This document shows positions 1 to 36,986 of a DNA stretch of 64,000 nucleotides, in pieces. The notes under the pieces were generated by a model, which did no database searches, was not told where the DNA came from, and was given only the letters and a program-made list of their open reading frames with translations. A program made the position numbers and the translations under genes. Origin of the DNA: Onchidella celtica (lineage: Eukaryota > Mollusca > Gastropoda > Systellommatophora > Onchidiidae); contig OZ007571.1 in NCBI GenBank assembly GCA_963931925.1, positions 14,372,506 to 14,436,505 of the forward strand, in the 5' to 3' direction. Position 1 is the first letter of the stretch; every line of letters begins with the position of its first letter.

Positions 1-11085
<11,085 letters not shown>

Positions 11086-11731
11086 AGACGAGAGCCTGCT
11101 CCACGTGGGAAACATCTCAAATTTGTCAGGAACATGGGCGTTCCATACTTAGTCGAGTTATCAGACTTTGGGGGTCTACCCCAGCAAGCAGGCCTGGGGA
11201 AATCCGACGCATAGAATTGACGTCAACTTTGCACATAGGAATAATGTCGTTCCTACGTAGATCGGCTGCCAGCGACATCCCGTTGACGTCAGTTTGAGAT
11301 AGAGAGCCTGCCCTTACGCCAGTCCTATCAACCGCACGTAGGCCTACATCCTGGACACATCCACGTCGGATTGACATAGCGATGCTGGCTGGGACCCTTC
11401 GTAGCGTTGTCTCAGGGACAAACAAAAATATCTCACCTTTGCAGATTACATGACCGTGTGTTACAGGTGTATGGCAGAATTTTTATGTGTTGACCTGTTG
11501 ATTTCTTTGCGCCTTAAATGTAAATGTGATCCTTTTCCAAGTATTTCTGCTGTTTCAAGAACTGCTGTGATATTCAGGATGCTGGTACTTTCAAAATGAA
11601 TCTGGTCTTTTAATGTTGCTTTGTAATTGTACTGATGCATATTGAGAAGTATACTAGGCCGCATATGACTTGCAATAAACTTTTAATCGGCGGTAATTTT
11701 TGAACGGCTGGAGATAATTGAATGCAATAAA
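11086..11731 (+). other. Probable 3' UTR of the SLC44A1-like gene
   Basis: AATAAA occurs at 11674-11679 and 11726-11731 after the stop codon. The segment 11157-11400 inside it is a copy of a dispersed repeat (see separate entry). The UTR end is inferred only from these signals. Confidence 0.45.
11157..11400 (-). repeat. Dispersed repeat F1, copy 2
   Basis: Contains CATAGGAATAATGTCGTTCC, CGTCGGATTGACATAGCGAT and GCTGGCTGGGACC, matching 2880-3135 and 60486-60835. Lies in the presumed SLC44A1 3' UTR. Confidence 0.65.
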
Positions 11732-12399
11732 AAGCCTTGTCATCCTTAATTCAAATTCTACTGATCTCATAAATGAACTAGATATAGATTTAAATGAGCA
11801 TTTCAGGCAAGATACAAACGGTCAGAACACGTGACCCGACAGGCTGAAACCTCATGTAGTTCTGAACCATGTGGTTTGGTGGTCCAAGACAGGACATCAA
11901 GTCGTACGAAAATAAACGATTTTATTTCACGGGAACAATATTTGTTTATTAATTTTTGTTTTTTAAATTTTGAATTAACCTAATAATCAGAGTTACAGCT
12001 GTTTAAAGTTTGTTGCAAGAGAGTTATGCTGCTTGGTATACCAACACCAACTACCTTCATTACATATTTGTGGAGACGGTGAGATGTGATAAAATTATTT
12101 CCAAATAAGTATGATGTATGAAGACAATTATTACATGTACCATAATATGTATTCTGGGAGTTATTATCTTTATCAAACATCAGGCAGCTTTGCAAATTTT
12201 GGTTAGGGAGAACCCTGTGATTAAAAATTTTATTTCTTTATTGGAAATTTTATTATTAACCACATGTTTGTTATGCTCTAAGATCATTTCCAGCAAATGT
12301 TTAAAATAATTAAATCAGCACATTAACGTTACCATTCCCTAAGAGTTAATAATTCAAAAATTCAAAATACTGATATTCATAAACATAAGGCTGCTATTA

Positions 12400-12740
12400 A
12401 CCGCCAACATTATTGGCGGATACTACCCAGGTTTATCCGCCAACAACATCGGCCCAGGTTAATCTGCCAGTATTAGGATCAACTAAATACAAATACAAAA
12501 AAAAAGTGGATTTATCCCCTATTGTTGATTGGTTTTTGATTTTAAAAAAATTGAACAGATTGATTCCTGATAAAAAAGACTTATTAAAAAAAAAAAATAC
12601 CCTCCTAAGTATTGAACCACGGTCGCGATCACGTGATTGACAGGCAAAGATGCTGACCACTACATTATTGAGGACCTTGTTTAATTGTGAAGAAATTCTT
12701 CCAAAATAAACATCACTAAACATGTTATTGGCGGATAAGC
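12400..12740. repeat. Inverted-repeat element with GGCGGATAA ends
   Basis: A short hairpin CCGCCAACATTATTGGCGG at 12400-12418 is followed by TTTATCCGCCAACAACAT near 12430, whose complement ATGTTATTGGCGGATAAGC occurs near 12722. The layout suggests a small foldback element of about 320 bp. Confidence 0.45.
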
Positions 12741-13579
12741 ACTCTGTAAATATATTATTTATACTAGCTGAGTTACCCGGCCCTGCCCGGGAGAATGATC
12801 TAAATCTAGGACACAAAGTAAAGTTCCTTCCACAGACAAAAAAATACCATAACTGCTTCAGTATCGACTCGGATTCCTTGCCAACTCTTGAGTTTGTTTA
12901 CCCTTTTACGCTAAAGTTCACAGGCGATCCATGTTTTCGTTAATCCACAATTTGCTTCTTTCAGCGCATGAACGATGAGGGAAACTGCTTCACGGTACTA
13001 AAAATAGATGTTAATAGGGTGTCTCTGTTCTAAAAGCATGGAGTCGGAAGTGTTTGTTTCAAATTTTACGTGTGACTTCTGCAAAATGAACAAATTACCC
13101 GTAGTTTGCAGCATTTTTATATTATCTCCTTACATCACAATAAGTCGAGTTACAGGCGATGAAAATGCTTCCAGATTATTGGAGCCGTCCCAAAAAAGGG
13201 CCTTTGAGGGCAGAACTTTCACCCTTAGCTCCATTATAGTATGATAAGTATATCCAAAGCTGCATTGAATGATCATGGTTACAGACTCCCAGGCCAAAAA
13301 GTGATCGAAAAGCAAACTAGTTTTAAAACTTCATCGTAACTAGACCATTTTGTGCCGAAATAAAACACTTTTTCTTCTCTGAAAAAGAAGCCAAAACCGA
13401 TTTCTAGTTTTGGGGAACGGTGACGATTAATTTTATACTTCAACTGTTTTCTAAGTGTAGCTTGATAACATTGTCTAAAAGCTTGATGAATTAAATCAGT
13501 TGTCTGAAATAAATTAGGTTGTTCGCATTGTGTATCTCTTTAATTTTTGCAGTTATGAAATATGTAAAATTGCACACTT

Positions 13580-13634
13580 GGGTACTTTTGAAATATCAGA
13601 AATTGGAGGTACTTTTGAAATATCAGAAATTGGA
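13580..13634 (+). repeat. 27-bp tandem duplication
   Basis: GGTACTTTTGAAATATCAGA plus AATTGGA occurs twice in a row. Confidence 0.9.
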
Positions 13635-14996
13635 CATGCCAACATCATGCAGCTTAAATAATTTGTCTATCATTTTTCTGTAAAATTTTATTCATCAAAA
13701 CACAAAATATTGTAGAACCATAAAGGAAAGGTGAAAACATTTCGTGCATCTGTTTTAAAATGAACTGCGGGATGCTTAAGTTGAAACACATTGTGTAAGA
13801 TACCAAGGTTTCAATCACAGGAACAAGAAAGTTATAAGCAGCGATTCAACAGGCATACTCCTATTTGCTTTTACATGTACTACAAATGCATCAATCAATT
13901 GTTTAACTCCTCCACTTGAACCTAACATACAGTTGTTCATATTACAGCGTTAATCTGACCACAAACTTAGCTCTTTGTTTGTCTAGTTCATGAACACTTT
14001 GTTTCAGTGATGTTTTCCTTTTGGTTTTGTTTTCCTTTTCCAGTACTATTCAAAATTAATCAAGCATTATATCACAGAAATGTGTGTGTTCAATCCCATT
14101 CAGATTTTCATAAACTGCACAAAGAATGTTGAAAGAATATCATACTTTTATTGTATGTGAATTTCAAATTGGCACATTTTATTTCAATTCATTTTGTGTA
14201 GAAATGCAAAAACTAACAGCTTTCAAGTGACCAACGTTCTGAATAAATGAAATTTAAGACTATATGAACATCACATTTATAATATAAATGATAAGAAATA
14301 CACATTTTGATTTATCACATATTTAAACAAACTAAATGATTTCAACAGCCAATGTTGGCAACTTCTTTTGACAAAGGTGAAAATAAGTACATGCATATCA
14401 CCAAGTGACAAAGTAACAATTCTCACTGCTGTCCTATCACATTTCCTTACAGGCGATCCCCCATTTGAATGTGACCCAGATGTATGGAAATGTTAACATT
14501 TGAGTAAAAACATGTTAATCTTCACACTCGTACAGTGATCAGCAGTATACTGCACAGTTACAATGTTATCTTTCAGAACTGTAACACAATGATGAATGTG
14601 GAAACCGTGATGAGATTACACGTATATTGAGTTTTTGGCTTAATATTACACTACGTTTAAAAATGATCTTCTTGTATATAATACAGGTGCCATAATACGA
14701 TAATAAAAAATATCACAATTTCCCTGACAGGTCATGTTATTCACCCAGGGGTCAACAAAGTGAACAATTATGAAAACCACTGAGCTCCATTTAAACCATT
14801 TGGCTCATCATTATTGGCCCATCAACAAGATGGGGAATCCGTGTACCCTCTCACTCCACATAACTTGATCAATGAATAGTTTTCTTGTTTCCAAGGTGCA
14901 TATCAGGATGAGAATGGATTGTCGTGACATCACATACAGCCACAACCGCCAATAGTCAGTATTAAACTATGCCACAAAGATTGAACTGATCAACAG

Positions 14997-29144
<14,148 letters not shown>

Positions 29145-29170
29145 GATGTTTTTATGTTTCCAAGCAGGGT
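29145..29170 (-). other. LRRC40: LRRC40 5' UTR part of exon with acceptor
   Basis: TTGTTTGCAG ends at 29171 on the minus strand, so the ATG exon probably begins at 29170 and an upstream non-coding exon exists. That exon was not identified. Confidence 0.5.
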
Positions 29171-30999
29171 CTGCAAACAAGAAGAATATAATGACAAAAG
29201 GCTTCTATAGGGAGTAATTAACATCAAATAGATCTAATCATATTACATTTTCTGAAATATAACACGCCTACTGAGGAAAGTGAAGGATGGGACAAACAGT
29301 CATCTAAATATGCATTAAAAATGTTAGGGAACATTTTTTTTTGTTTTTTTTGTATTAAATGTATGTAAGACTAAGAGGCATAGAATTAGAATTTATACAT
29401 TCAAATGCAAGGGTCCCACAACTCCAATGTCCACAAAGTATATTTATTATTCTGGCTTTCACACAAAATCAGTGGATTTACAAATGTAGCCTCTAGATCT
29501 ATTTATACTTTTTACACATAGTCTATTGAGCATTAGGCCTACCTACTTGATAATTTTGATATAGAATTATCGATCTGAATTTACAGCAACCAATGCTAGA
29601 TCTAGATCTAATCATTAATGATTTGACTAATCCTTGATCTAATGCAATTTTCAATAAGCAGGGTTTGGTCTGGAGTTAGGGTACAAACATAAAGGCCACC
29701 GAATTCTGTCACCGAGCCACTAGGCGCTTTAGGTGAGAAGAATTGCACTAGATCTATATAAACGTACCGAATCAAGGTGGGCTCTATGTGCAGTTGTTGA
29801 AATTATATAGTGCAATTCTTGTTTCTTCTCACCTAAAGCGCCTAGTGGCTTGGTGACAGAATTCGGTGGCCTCTGTGTCTGTACTCTAAGAGCATCATTT
29901 AAAAGCGTCGTATGGGCATAAGGAGCATGAGTCATCGCAGATTACTAATGTTATCACTCTGAGGCCCGCACAGCAAGGCGACTTTATGTACTTTTGGCCC
30001 GCGTTCCGATGAATAGGCTATCTGCAGCAATCGTTTGTGATTGTGAAAATAACACCATAATCTTGCCCGATAATCCCTTATATTTCTAACTCTGTCACTC
30101 CTACTTCCAAATGATATTTGAGCGAAACGGGTCAGAATAAACACAAAATAATCTTTTCTCACATTTCGAGAGCCACCGCCGGTAACAACCCAAACATTGC
30201 AGGGGAGAACACCCTAAACCTCTGTTTATGCTATCGTGGAGTATCGCGAATGACTTCCCCTGGTTCAGCAAATCGTTTTTATGTGATGGCTACGCTTATT
30301 CGCAGACGTCTGCGGATAAGATCAGAATCTTATTCGCAGATGGATTTTTGGTCTGTGATTTTATTTAGAAAAAGCTCCTTTTGATCACAATCCTGGCTTG
30401 TTTTGTTGAATAACTAGGCTCTTCACTCGGTAAGATGGCTCGATTGGGTTTGCCAGGGCGTGTACTTAGTTCAGCTTGCGCAGTTTCTTCATAGAGCATT
30501 ATCAATATCTATATGTCTGTCGGTGTATCTGTCTGTCTGTCTCGTATGTGTTGTTAAAATTTTGTCTCCCGAGCATACATGTGGCTGTAGAAAGTACAGT
30601 AGTAAGAATCAAAGCCTAGATCAATGTAACATCAACGAGCATTCTAAAAGTAAACAACCATACACATGTACGAAAATGACAAAGAAACGTTACTGTTGTG
30701 TTTAGTAATGAAGGCCTATCTCATAAATCACATAAATGGAACAGAAAGATACGGAGCTTCAAATTTATGAAAGTGAAAGGTTCAGCTGGAAACTAAAATA
30801 ATTATGATTAATGTATTCATTTAATTTATACTTTAAAAAAACAACACAAAAAAAAACTCATGTAAATTCTGAGCTCAATAAACGATTCTAAGACGGTATT
30901 GATCTTTTCTCCCAACGGCTATCATTACGTCGGTTTTTCAGTTGTTACCCAACGGCAACTGACGACACTCGGTTCTTCCCAACAACACTAATCTATATA
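29171..30999. other. LRRC40 upstream region
   Basis: No coding exon recognised. It should contain the LRRC40 promoter and any non-coding first exon. Visible structure is limited to the foldback element 29694-29871 and a 26-bp near-palindrome at 30295-30320 centred on CGCAGACGTCTGCG. Confidence 0.4.
29694..29871. mobile_element. 178-bp foldback MITE
   Basis: The left arm GGCCACCGAATTCTGTCACC...TTTAGGTGAGAAG..AATTGCACTA is complementary to the right arm ending at 29871 with one substitution and a 5-6 bp indel, giving arms of about 58 bp around a loop of about 55 bp. Confidence 0.85.
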
Positions 31000-31240
31000 T
31001 GTTACAGTAAGAAAAGGTATCTAGGGAATACGAGTAATCACTGAATATTTCAGTGAATACGCGTAATCCCTGTTTCACTCGGAGATTTCACGTAATCACT
31101 GAAATAATCAGGAATTACGTGAAATCCCTGAAAAATGGTCCCAGTAGTTACGTGTAATCCCTGATCACACTTGCACACAATGCAAACATTGACAGGCATG
31201 TATAGTATAAAAATTTTATTGCTTAAATAGTTCGGTAAAA

Positions 31241-31290
31241 GATACACTCTCTCTCTCTCTCACCATCTCTCTCTCTCTCTCTCTCTCTCA

Positions 31291-31329
<39 letters not shown>

Positions 31330-31332
31330 TCC

Positions 31333-31362
<30 letters not shown>
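31241..31362 (+). repeat. CT microsatellite ending in CA
   Basis: (CT)n with CCAT interruptions, then ACACAC to 31362, inside the integrase transposon near its right-hand gene end. Confidence 0.97.
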
Positions 31363-31363
<1 letters not shown>

Positions 31364-31427
31364 CTGCTCCACGATATAAAAATAAGCATTTAAAAAAACT
31401 AAAAAATGGCAGACACCATCGACGTTG

Positions 31428-33472
31428 TCACTTGTTACAACAATTGAGGCTGCTATGACAGCGTGAGTTACACTGAAGCCCTGCTTTAAAGCATTTACAT
31501 CGCCTTGTCCTACACTTTTTGGCACCAGTACAGTTGCATCTTGTGAAGCCTTGTCAACCTGAAGAGGATTGAGAAATCACCGCCGAGCGCAGTGAAACTA
31601 TTTTTTCGGTGTTTATGTCGTCAGTGTTTAGAAGACGCTCAGGGCACAGATCCAATTGATTTCTGGAATACAGACCACTGAGAATACCAGCTTTTACAGC
31701 TATCCTATATTGGGTCTGTGTCTTCTCGTCTGTCAATTATGACACCAAGGATATTTCTAGGATCGCCTCTCCCACGATCAACAAGTGGAATTGGCACAGC
31801 AACGTTGTCTCCTTGTTCGCCAGCTCGCATCTCTACACGACTTCTTTTCACCATCCTTTCTGCTTGAGAAGTTTGTGCATTGGCTGCTTCACGACGACGC
31901 CTTTTGATTTGTTTGATGCGTTCTTCGACCCTAAGGTTTTCAGCAGAGGAAACAGGACTGTCAGATGGAGTGGATGAGAGAGACGTCACATGCTCTGATT
32001 GTCCATAAGAGCCAGGACTGTCAACATCGTAGGCAGATGGTGTTGCTGTGGGCGAGGAAGGTCCTGTGGGTAGATCAATGTCTTGTGCTGATGTGCTTTC
32101 AAGTTCGACTGGAAGTAGAACACCGTCTGTCACACCAACTTTTGCTGTTTCATGACTTGTAGCTTGGATCTGGTTTGGGAGAGAGGGTTTTCATCGACAG
32201 CAAGAAGATCTTCCTCAGTCTCCATCCGAGCAATCACTTCCACCGGCAAAGACGAAGTAGTAAGTCCAACACGAGCCTCACAGCCAAACATTGCAGAATA
32301 TGGAGAGCACTTTATCCCGGAATGAAGAGCACTATTTTTCTGGAACTGAACAAATTTGATGCCCGTAGGCCAGTCCTGTGAGTCCTTATCAGCCATCCAT
32401 GCCACCAGCATTTCTTTAATATCACAATTTGCTCGCTCAACCGACCCCTGACTTTGGGGATGGCGAGGCTTACCATGCACCATTTTTAGGTTTGGCCAAA
32501 CTTCCTTCAGCTCTGTGATGACGTGTGAAGTGAACTTGGATCCGTTATCGCTTTGGAGAATAACGGGTGCACCAATGAGAAGAAAAATGTCCAGTAGATG
32601 AAAAGCAACCTCGGCAGCTCTTTTAGACGTCAAGGCTCGAAGGATGCAAAACTTCGTCAAGTGATCCTGGTACACCATGATCCATTTCTTATTGGATCCA
32701 CTGTGCATGCTTTGCATGTCAATAAGATCCACCTGACCCCTTGACGAGAATTCCTTGGTGAGTATTGGACGAACGACAACACCCTTCGTCATCGGCCGTT
32801 TTCGTTTCTTTTGGCATTCTTGACAGAGTGACTTGAACAGCTCAACGGCTTTAGTTGGAATGTTTGCATATTTCTTTTGTGGTTCTTTCAGCATCCGGTC
32901 TCTTCCACCATGGCCAGTTGAGATGTGGGCGCTCTTGACAATATCAAACGTCTCCTCGATGCTCACGTAGTAGAGTGGCGACTCCTCTTGTGCAGAACGT
33001 CTATCAGTTTTTCTGTGGGCCCGCACTGGAGTACTTCATACCTGAGAGAGACAGAGAGAGAGAGAGAGAGAGTGAGATAAGGAGAGAGAGAGGGAGAGAC
33101 AGAGACACACACAAGTAGAGACCTTCACGATTCGTAACACAAAATAAAAAATCAAAACACTAAATGAAAGACAACAACAACAACAAGTAAAACGAGAGAG
33201 AGAGAGAGAGAGGGAGGAGAGAGAGAGACAAAGAGAGAGAGGGGGGGAGAGAGAGAGAATTTGTCTGAGACTGACTGAGTAAAATTGTATATTGAAGTGA
33301 AAACTTACTTCTCCAACAGATAATATCCAAGCCGCCCCTTGGCATGGGAATTATCAGCTGCTGCTTTCCAGTCATCAGTGGTCTTCTGATAGTCACAGTT
33401 TGGAATTAATCCTTTTTTGTTTTCTTTAAAATGATCCGTGAGCTGTTGTGTAAACTTTTCCTCGATAGACAT
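31428..33472 (-). pseudogene. KRBA2-like integrase/transposase, frameshifted
   Basis: Exon 1 (33472-33309) starts MSIEEKFTQQLTDHFKENKK and ends GRLGYYLLEK at donor GTAAGT. Exon 2 starts at 33041 with YEVLQCGPTEKL. The 267-bp intron is GT-AG and CT-rich. The integrase has an HHCC zinc site (AHISTGH...CQEC), then a DDE core: D in VDLIDMQ, D in LQSDNG and E in QGSVERAN, 36 residues after the second D. The frame breaks near 33005 and again at 32131, and an in-frame TGA at about 31556 precedes a Cys-rich tail (TRCNCTGAKKC, RRCKCFKAG, CNSRCH, NCCNK) ending 31428-31430. The same architecture is seen in proteins annotated KRAB-A domain-containing 2-like in many invertebrates. It is a decayed copy with an intact catalytic region. 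Confidence 0.85.
33048..33263 (+). repeat. GA microsatellite in the transposon intron
   Basis: Two (GA)n blocks at 33048-33110 and 33195-33263, within the intron of the integrase gene. Confidence 0.95.
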
Positions 33473-34286
33473 CTTGTCTTTGCTTGAGGAAGGCGAATAA
33501 TGAAGCGAGACGACCTTATCTAATAAACTTTGATCAAAACAAACACACTGCCAAACTCACCCAATTTCGGTGTCATAACACATTGGCGGTGCGGAGCAAG
33601 CAACTTTTGTGATGTACTTTCTTGCAAGCACACCAGAGTAAGCACACCAATAACTATTTTAAAGAGGGAACTGAGTCTTATTCAGAGGCGGGGCTTTTAG
33701 TTTTACGCGAATTCACTGAAAGCTCAATAGTAAGAACACGTAAAATGACAGGTCTAATTTTAGGGATTTCGCGTTATCACTAGAAATTTCAGCAATTACG
33801 GGAAGTCCCTGAGTGAATCGGGGATTACGTGGATTTACTAAAATGCTCAGTGATTACTCGTATTCCCTAGGTACGGGTTCTTACTGTAACATATATACAA
33901 TTGGGTAAAATTGGACGGTTGTACTCTATAGCTGAAAAAACTACCGAACGTAGAGCCATGAAAAAATTACTGCAAGTAGTTCAAAGACTGAGCAAGGTTT
34001 GTATCAATTCATTTTAAGGATGCAACAACCTTAAAAATTTAGAAAAATAGAAAACAAAATGGGCCGTTCGATGTTTTCCGATTCGTCATTTTTACAGCTC
34101 AGACAGGGTCGAGTGCAGTAAGATATTTTGGTAACTCGAAACTTTGGTCACCTAAGGCTCAGGAACCGCATCACACTCGGGCTTCAAACTTTGCACAACA
34201 GCATATTATCAATGTGAAATTAACATGGGCTATATTAGAAATTATGAAATGTTCAGGCTTCTACGTTTCATTTTTCATTGTTTCGG

Positions 34287-34442
34287 CATCATTTAGATCT
34301 ATTTCGAGTCATGGTTCGCTATTTTAAGGTTTCGTTATCACTTCCTGCGATGTGTTCACTATCAAACACACTAACCCGTGCGCAAATCATGCTATTAATT
34401 GTACGGGACGCGCAGGGTGTCAACTCACAAAGGCAGAGTAGT
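34287..34442 (+). repeat. Dispersed repeat F7, copy 1
   Basis: About 155 bp nearly identical to 58302-58455, from CATCATTTAGATCTATTTCG to CACAAAGGCAGAG(T/C)AGTAA. The copy here ends exactly where a Harbinger-type terminus begins; 58302-58455 continues differently and serves as an empty-site reference. Confidence 0.9.
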
Positions 34443-34785
34443 AAAGCCCCGCACACACGTTCAAGCCCAGATTCTGCAAAACTTACAAAAAACTGAACGT
34501 GTGGGGGCGATTTCATACCGCCGGGCTCCGGGCCAGGACTTAAGCCAAAATATCAGGAGGCGCCTGAAAAATTATGTAAAGCCAATGGCTTGACGCGGTA
34601 AACTCAAAATTGAAACATACATGAAAATCTTTTTTTGGCCATTTTGATGACAAAACCGGGAAAAGTAGTATAGTAAATTTACCATCGATTTGATACCAAA
34701 CACCATTCTCGTGAGATGGATAGAACGGTTTTATAAATTACGGACTTTTCATCAATTCTCGCACCTCACCCCGTTCCTCTTCCTC

Positions 34786-34791
34786 TTCCTC

Positions 34792-34866
<75 letters not shown>

Positions 34867-34887
34867 CTCCCCCTCTCTCTCGCTCTC
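34786..34887 (+). repeat. CT microsatellite, left arm
   Basis: CTCTTC then (CT)n to about 34887; pairs with the GA tract of the right arm. Confidence 0.97.
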
Positions 34888-35451
34888 GTTCTGCGTGTGC
34901 GTGTTTGGTGGGGATAAAAAGAGATTTTTTCTCTCTTAACCTGTGCGTCCCCGCGAAAACGACCGTGAGGCCGTGCCAATAAACAAAGTTAACTCATTGT
35001 ATTGTTGTTACCTTTGCATTCTACTCACATCTAATCCTTGTCACATACATAATGACATGTATCGATAATTTTATGTTTTAATAAGTCAGTGACTTTAAGT
35101 GAATGATTCAATCCGATCAATAAAGTGTGATTTTAAAAATCTTACCTTGTCTCATTAAAAAAAAATTAAAAAAATAGGAACTCTATTAAAGACACCAATG
35201 AAATATAGCTGATAGATACAATGTACTCAACCGGCTAGATCAGGGGTCCCCAACTCCCTGTCCTTGGACCGGTACCACTGGTCCGTGGATCATTTGGTAC
35301 CAGGGTGCAAAGAAAAAATTTTGTGATTCAAACTATGGTTATTTATTTTTCATTAGTAGTGTCTACCCAATCCGCAGAAAAATTTCATGTATGAAACCGG
35401 TCCCTGGGACAAAAAGGGTTGGGGACTGCTGGGCAAGATGATCCAACTGTA

Positions 35452-35935
35452 AAGCCCCCCATACACGTTCAAGCCCGGCTCACAGCCTCGCCTAAATCCG
35501 GGCTTCACGAACAGATTTTAATTCGAAATTTGCACACACACGTTGCGGCCAGGCTCTATGAAATTTTTCCCGCCACTACGAGAACTGATTGCACACAGAG
35601 GTGCGGAAACAGAATAGATGTTTCATTGACACTCAAAACACTTGAAAACAGTGCCCTCGACTCCTGCGTACATAGTCTGCTCACTTCATTTTGGACCATA
35701 GCCCATTCACAATGTCTCACAACTAACAACAGGCTCTATGTGGAATCATAAGGTATTCAGTCATCCGGAAACGGAAACTGAGCATCAAAAAACGATACTG
35801 CGTCAAACAGTGGCTGTTGGATCGAACGACTCACAGTCGCATCAATTTATTGAATGAGTTGAGATTTTATCCAAGTTATTTTCGTAATTATTTGCAAATG
35901 GACGAGGGCACGTATTTAAAACTCTAGAAACTTGC
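35452..35935 (+). pseudogene. PIF/Harbinger left end and first transposase exon, copy 1
   Basis: Starts AAGCCCCCCATACACGTTC. From about 35788 a frame reads IKKRYCVKQWLLDRTTH then LLNELRFYPSYFRNYLQMDE, matching the N-terminal region of ALP1/HARBI1-type nucleases (R.WV..W...R...G....L..EL...D...F.N.LRM). The catalytic domain is absent. Confidence 0.7.
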
Positions 35936-35942
35936 AACACTG

Positions 35943-36265
35943 TTGATCGAGAGGGAAAATACAGTGATGAGGACAGCAGTGTCCCCCCATGAACGGCTGA
36001 CGGCAACCTCGAGGTTTTTGGCTACAGGAAGGTCATATGAAGACCTGAAATTTTCAACCTGGTTCTCACCTCAAGCTTTAGGTGGACTGACATCAGAGAC
36101 ATGCAAGGCAATTGTAGCAGAACTCACATATCCCTCCCAATTACAGTATACTGACACCGACACGACCAATCCCTGCACTTTGATTATGAGGCGAGACAAG
36201 CCACTGGATTACCAGTTTTTAAGTCTTAGGTGTGACCCGACCGGTATTCGAACCCAGGGACCGGT
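35943..36265 (-). repeat. tRNA-derived SINE-like segment, reversed copy
   Basis: On the minus strand from 36265: GGGTTCGAATACCGG (B-box-like), then TAATCCAGTGGCTTGTCT and AAGTGCAGGGATTGGTC. It is the reverse complement of 37376-37875 with an internal deletion. Confidence 0.6.
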
Positions 36266-36715
36266 TTTATGCATGAAATTTTTCTGCGGATTGGGTAGAC
36301 ACTAATGATAGAAAAATAACTATTTTTAATCACAATTTTTTTCTTTGCACCCCGGTAGCCTGCCAAATGATCCACTGACCGGTGGTACCGGTCAAAGGAT
36401 TGGGAGTTGGGGACCCCTGATCTGACCGGTGGAGTATATTGTATCATTCTATCAGCTATACATTGGTGCCTTTGTTTATATATATATTTTTTTTAATGAG
36501 ACAGGACAAGATTTTTAAAAATCACTTCATTGATCGGATTGAATCATTCATTTAACAAAGCCACTGACTTATTAACACATACAATTATCGATACATATCT
36601 TATGTATGTTACGAGGATTATACAGGAGTAGACTGAAAAGGTAATAACAATACAATGAGTTGACTTTGGTTATCGGCACGGCTTCACGGTCGTTTTCGCG
36701 GGGACGCGCAGGTTG

Positions 36716-36815
36716 AGAGAGAGAAAAAAAAATCTCTCTCTCTTTCCAACCCTTTTTTTATCCCCACCAAAAACACACACATGCAGAGCGAGCGAGAGAG
36801 CGAGAGAGCGAGAGC

Positions 36816-36846
<31 letters not shown>

Positions 36847-36847
36847 C

Positions 36848-36883
<36 letters not shown>

Positions 36884-36986
36884 GAGAGCGAGAGAGAGAG
36901 AGAGAGCGAGAGAGAGAGAGAGAGCGAGAGAGAGAGAGAGCGAGAGAGAGCGAGAGAGCGAGAGAGAGCGAGAGAGAGCGAGAGAG

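Larger units (their letters stand above)
11732..14996. other. Convergent intergenic region
   Basis: No coding exon recognised. It holds the presumed LRRC40 3' UTR (minus-strand AATAAA at 14147-14152, low weight), a foldback pair carrying GGCGGATAA/TTATCCGCC (12390-12445 with 12720-12740), the motif at 12763-12793 shared with 58568-58598, and a 27-bp tandem duplication at 13580-13634. Confidence 0.5.
31000..33891 (-). mobile_element. Complete DNA transposon with KRBA2-like integrase (Ginger/IS3EU-like)
   Basis: Both ends read TGTTACAGTAAGAA inward and are flanked by TATATA (30994-30999 and 33892-33897), a 6-bp target duplication. Inverted similarity extends for about 150 bp and contains repeated motifs GTAATC(A/C)CTGA and ACGTGAAA in both orientations, likely transposase binding sites (inference). 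The interior carries an integrase gene on the minus strand with one CT-rich intron. A TGT...ACA end with an integrase-type transposase is the known layout of Ginger and related cut-and-paste elements; the superfamily assignment is tentative. Length 2892 bp. Confidence 0.85.

Noticed and set aside
11980-12309. Overlapping small frames on both strands (71 and 63 residues)
   Set aside because: AT-rich intergenic DNA without domain or splice support.
32130-33026. Ty3/gypsy integrase fragment
   Set aside because: No LTR, RT or RNase H nearby. Inverted ends, the target duplication and the KRBA2-like N and C termini fit a DNA transposon better.
34690-34979. Arg/Glu-rich or Leu/Ser-rich frames over GA/CT tracts (also 36713-37179 and 38219-38770)
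   Set aside because: Microsatellite artefacts; only the Harbinger part at the start of 38219-38335 has support.
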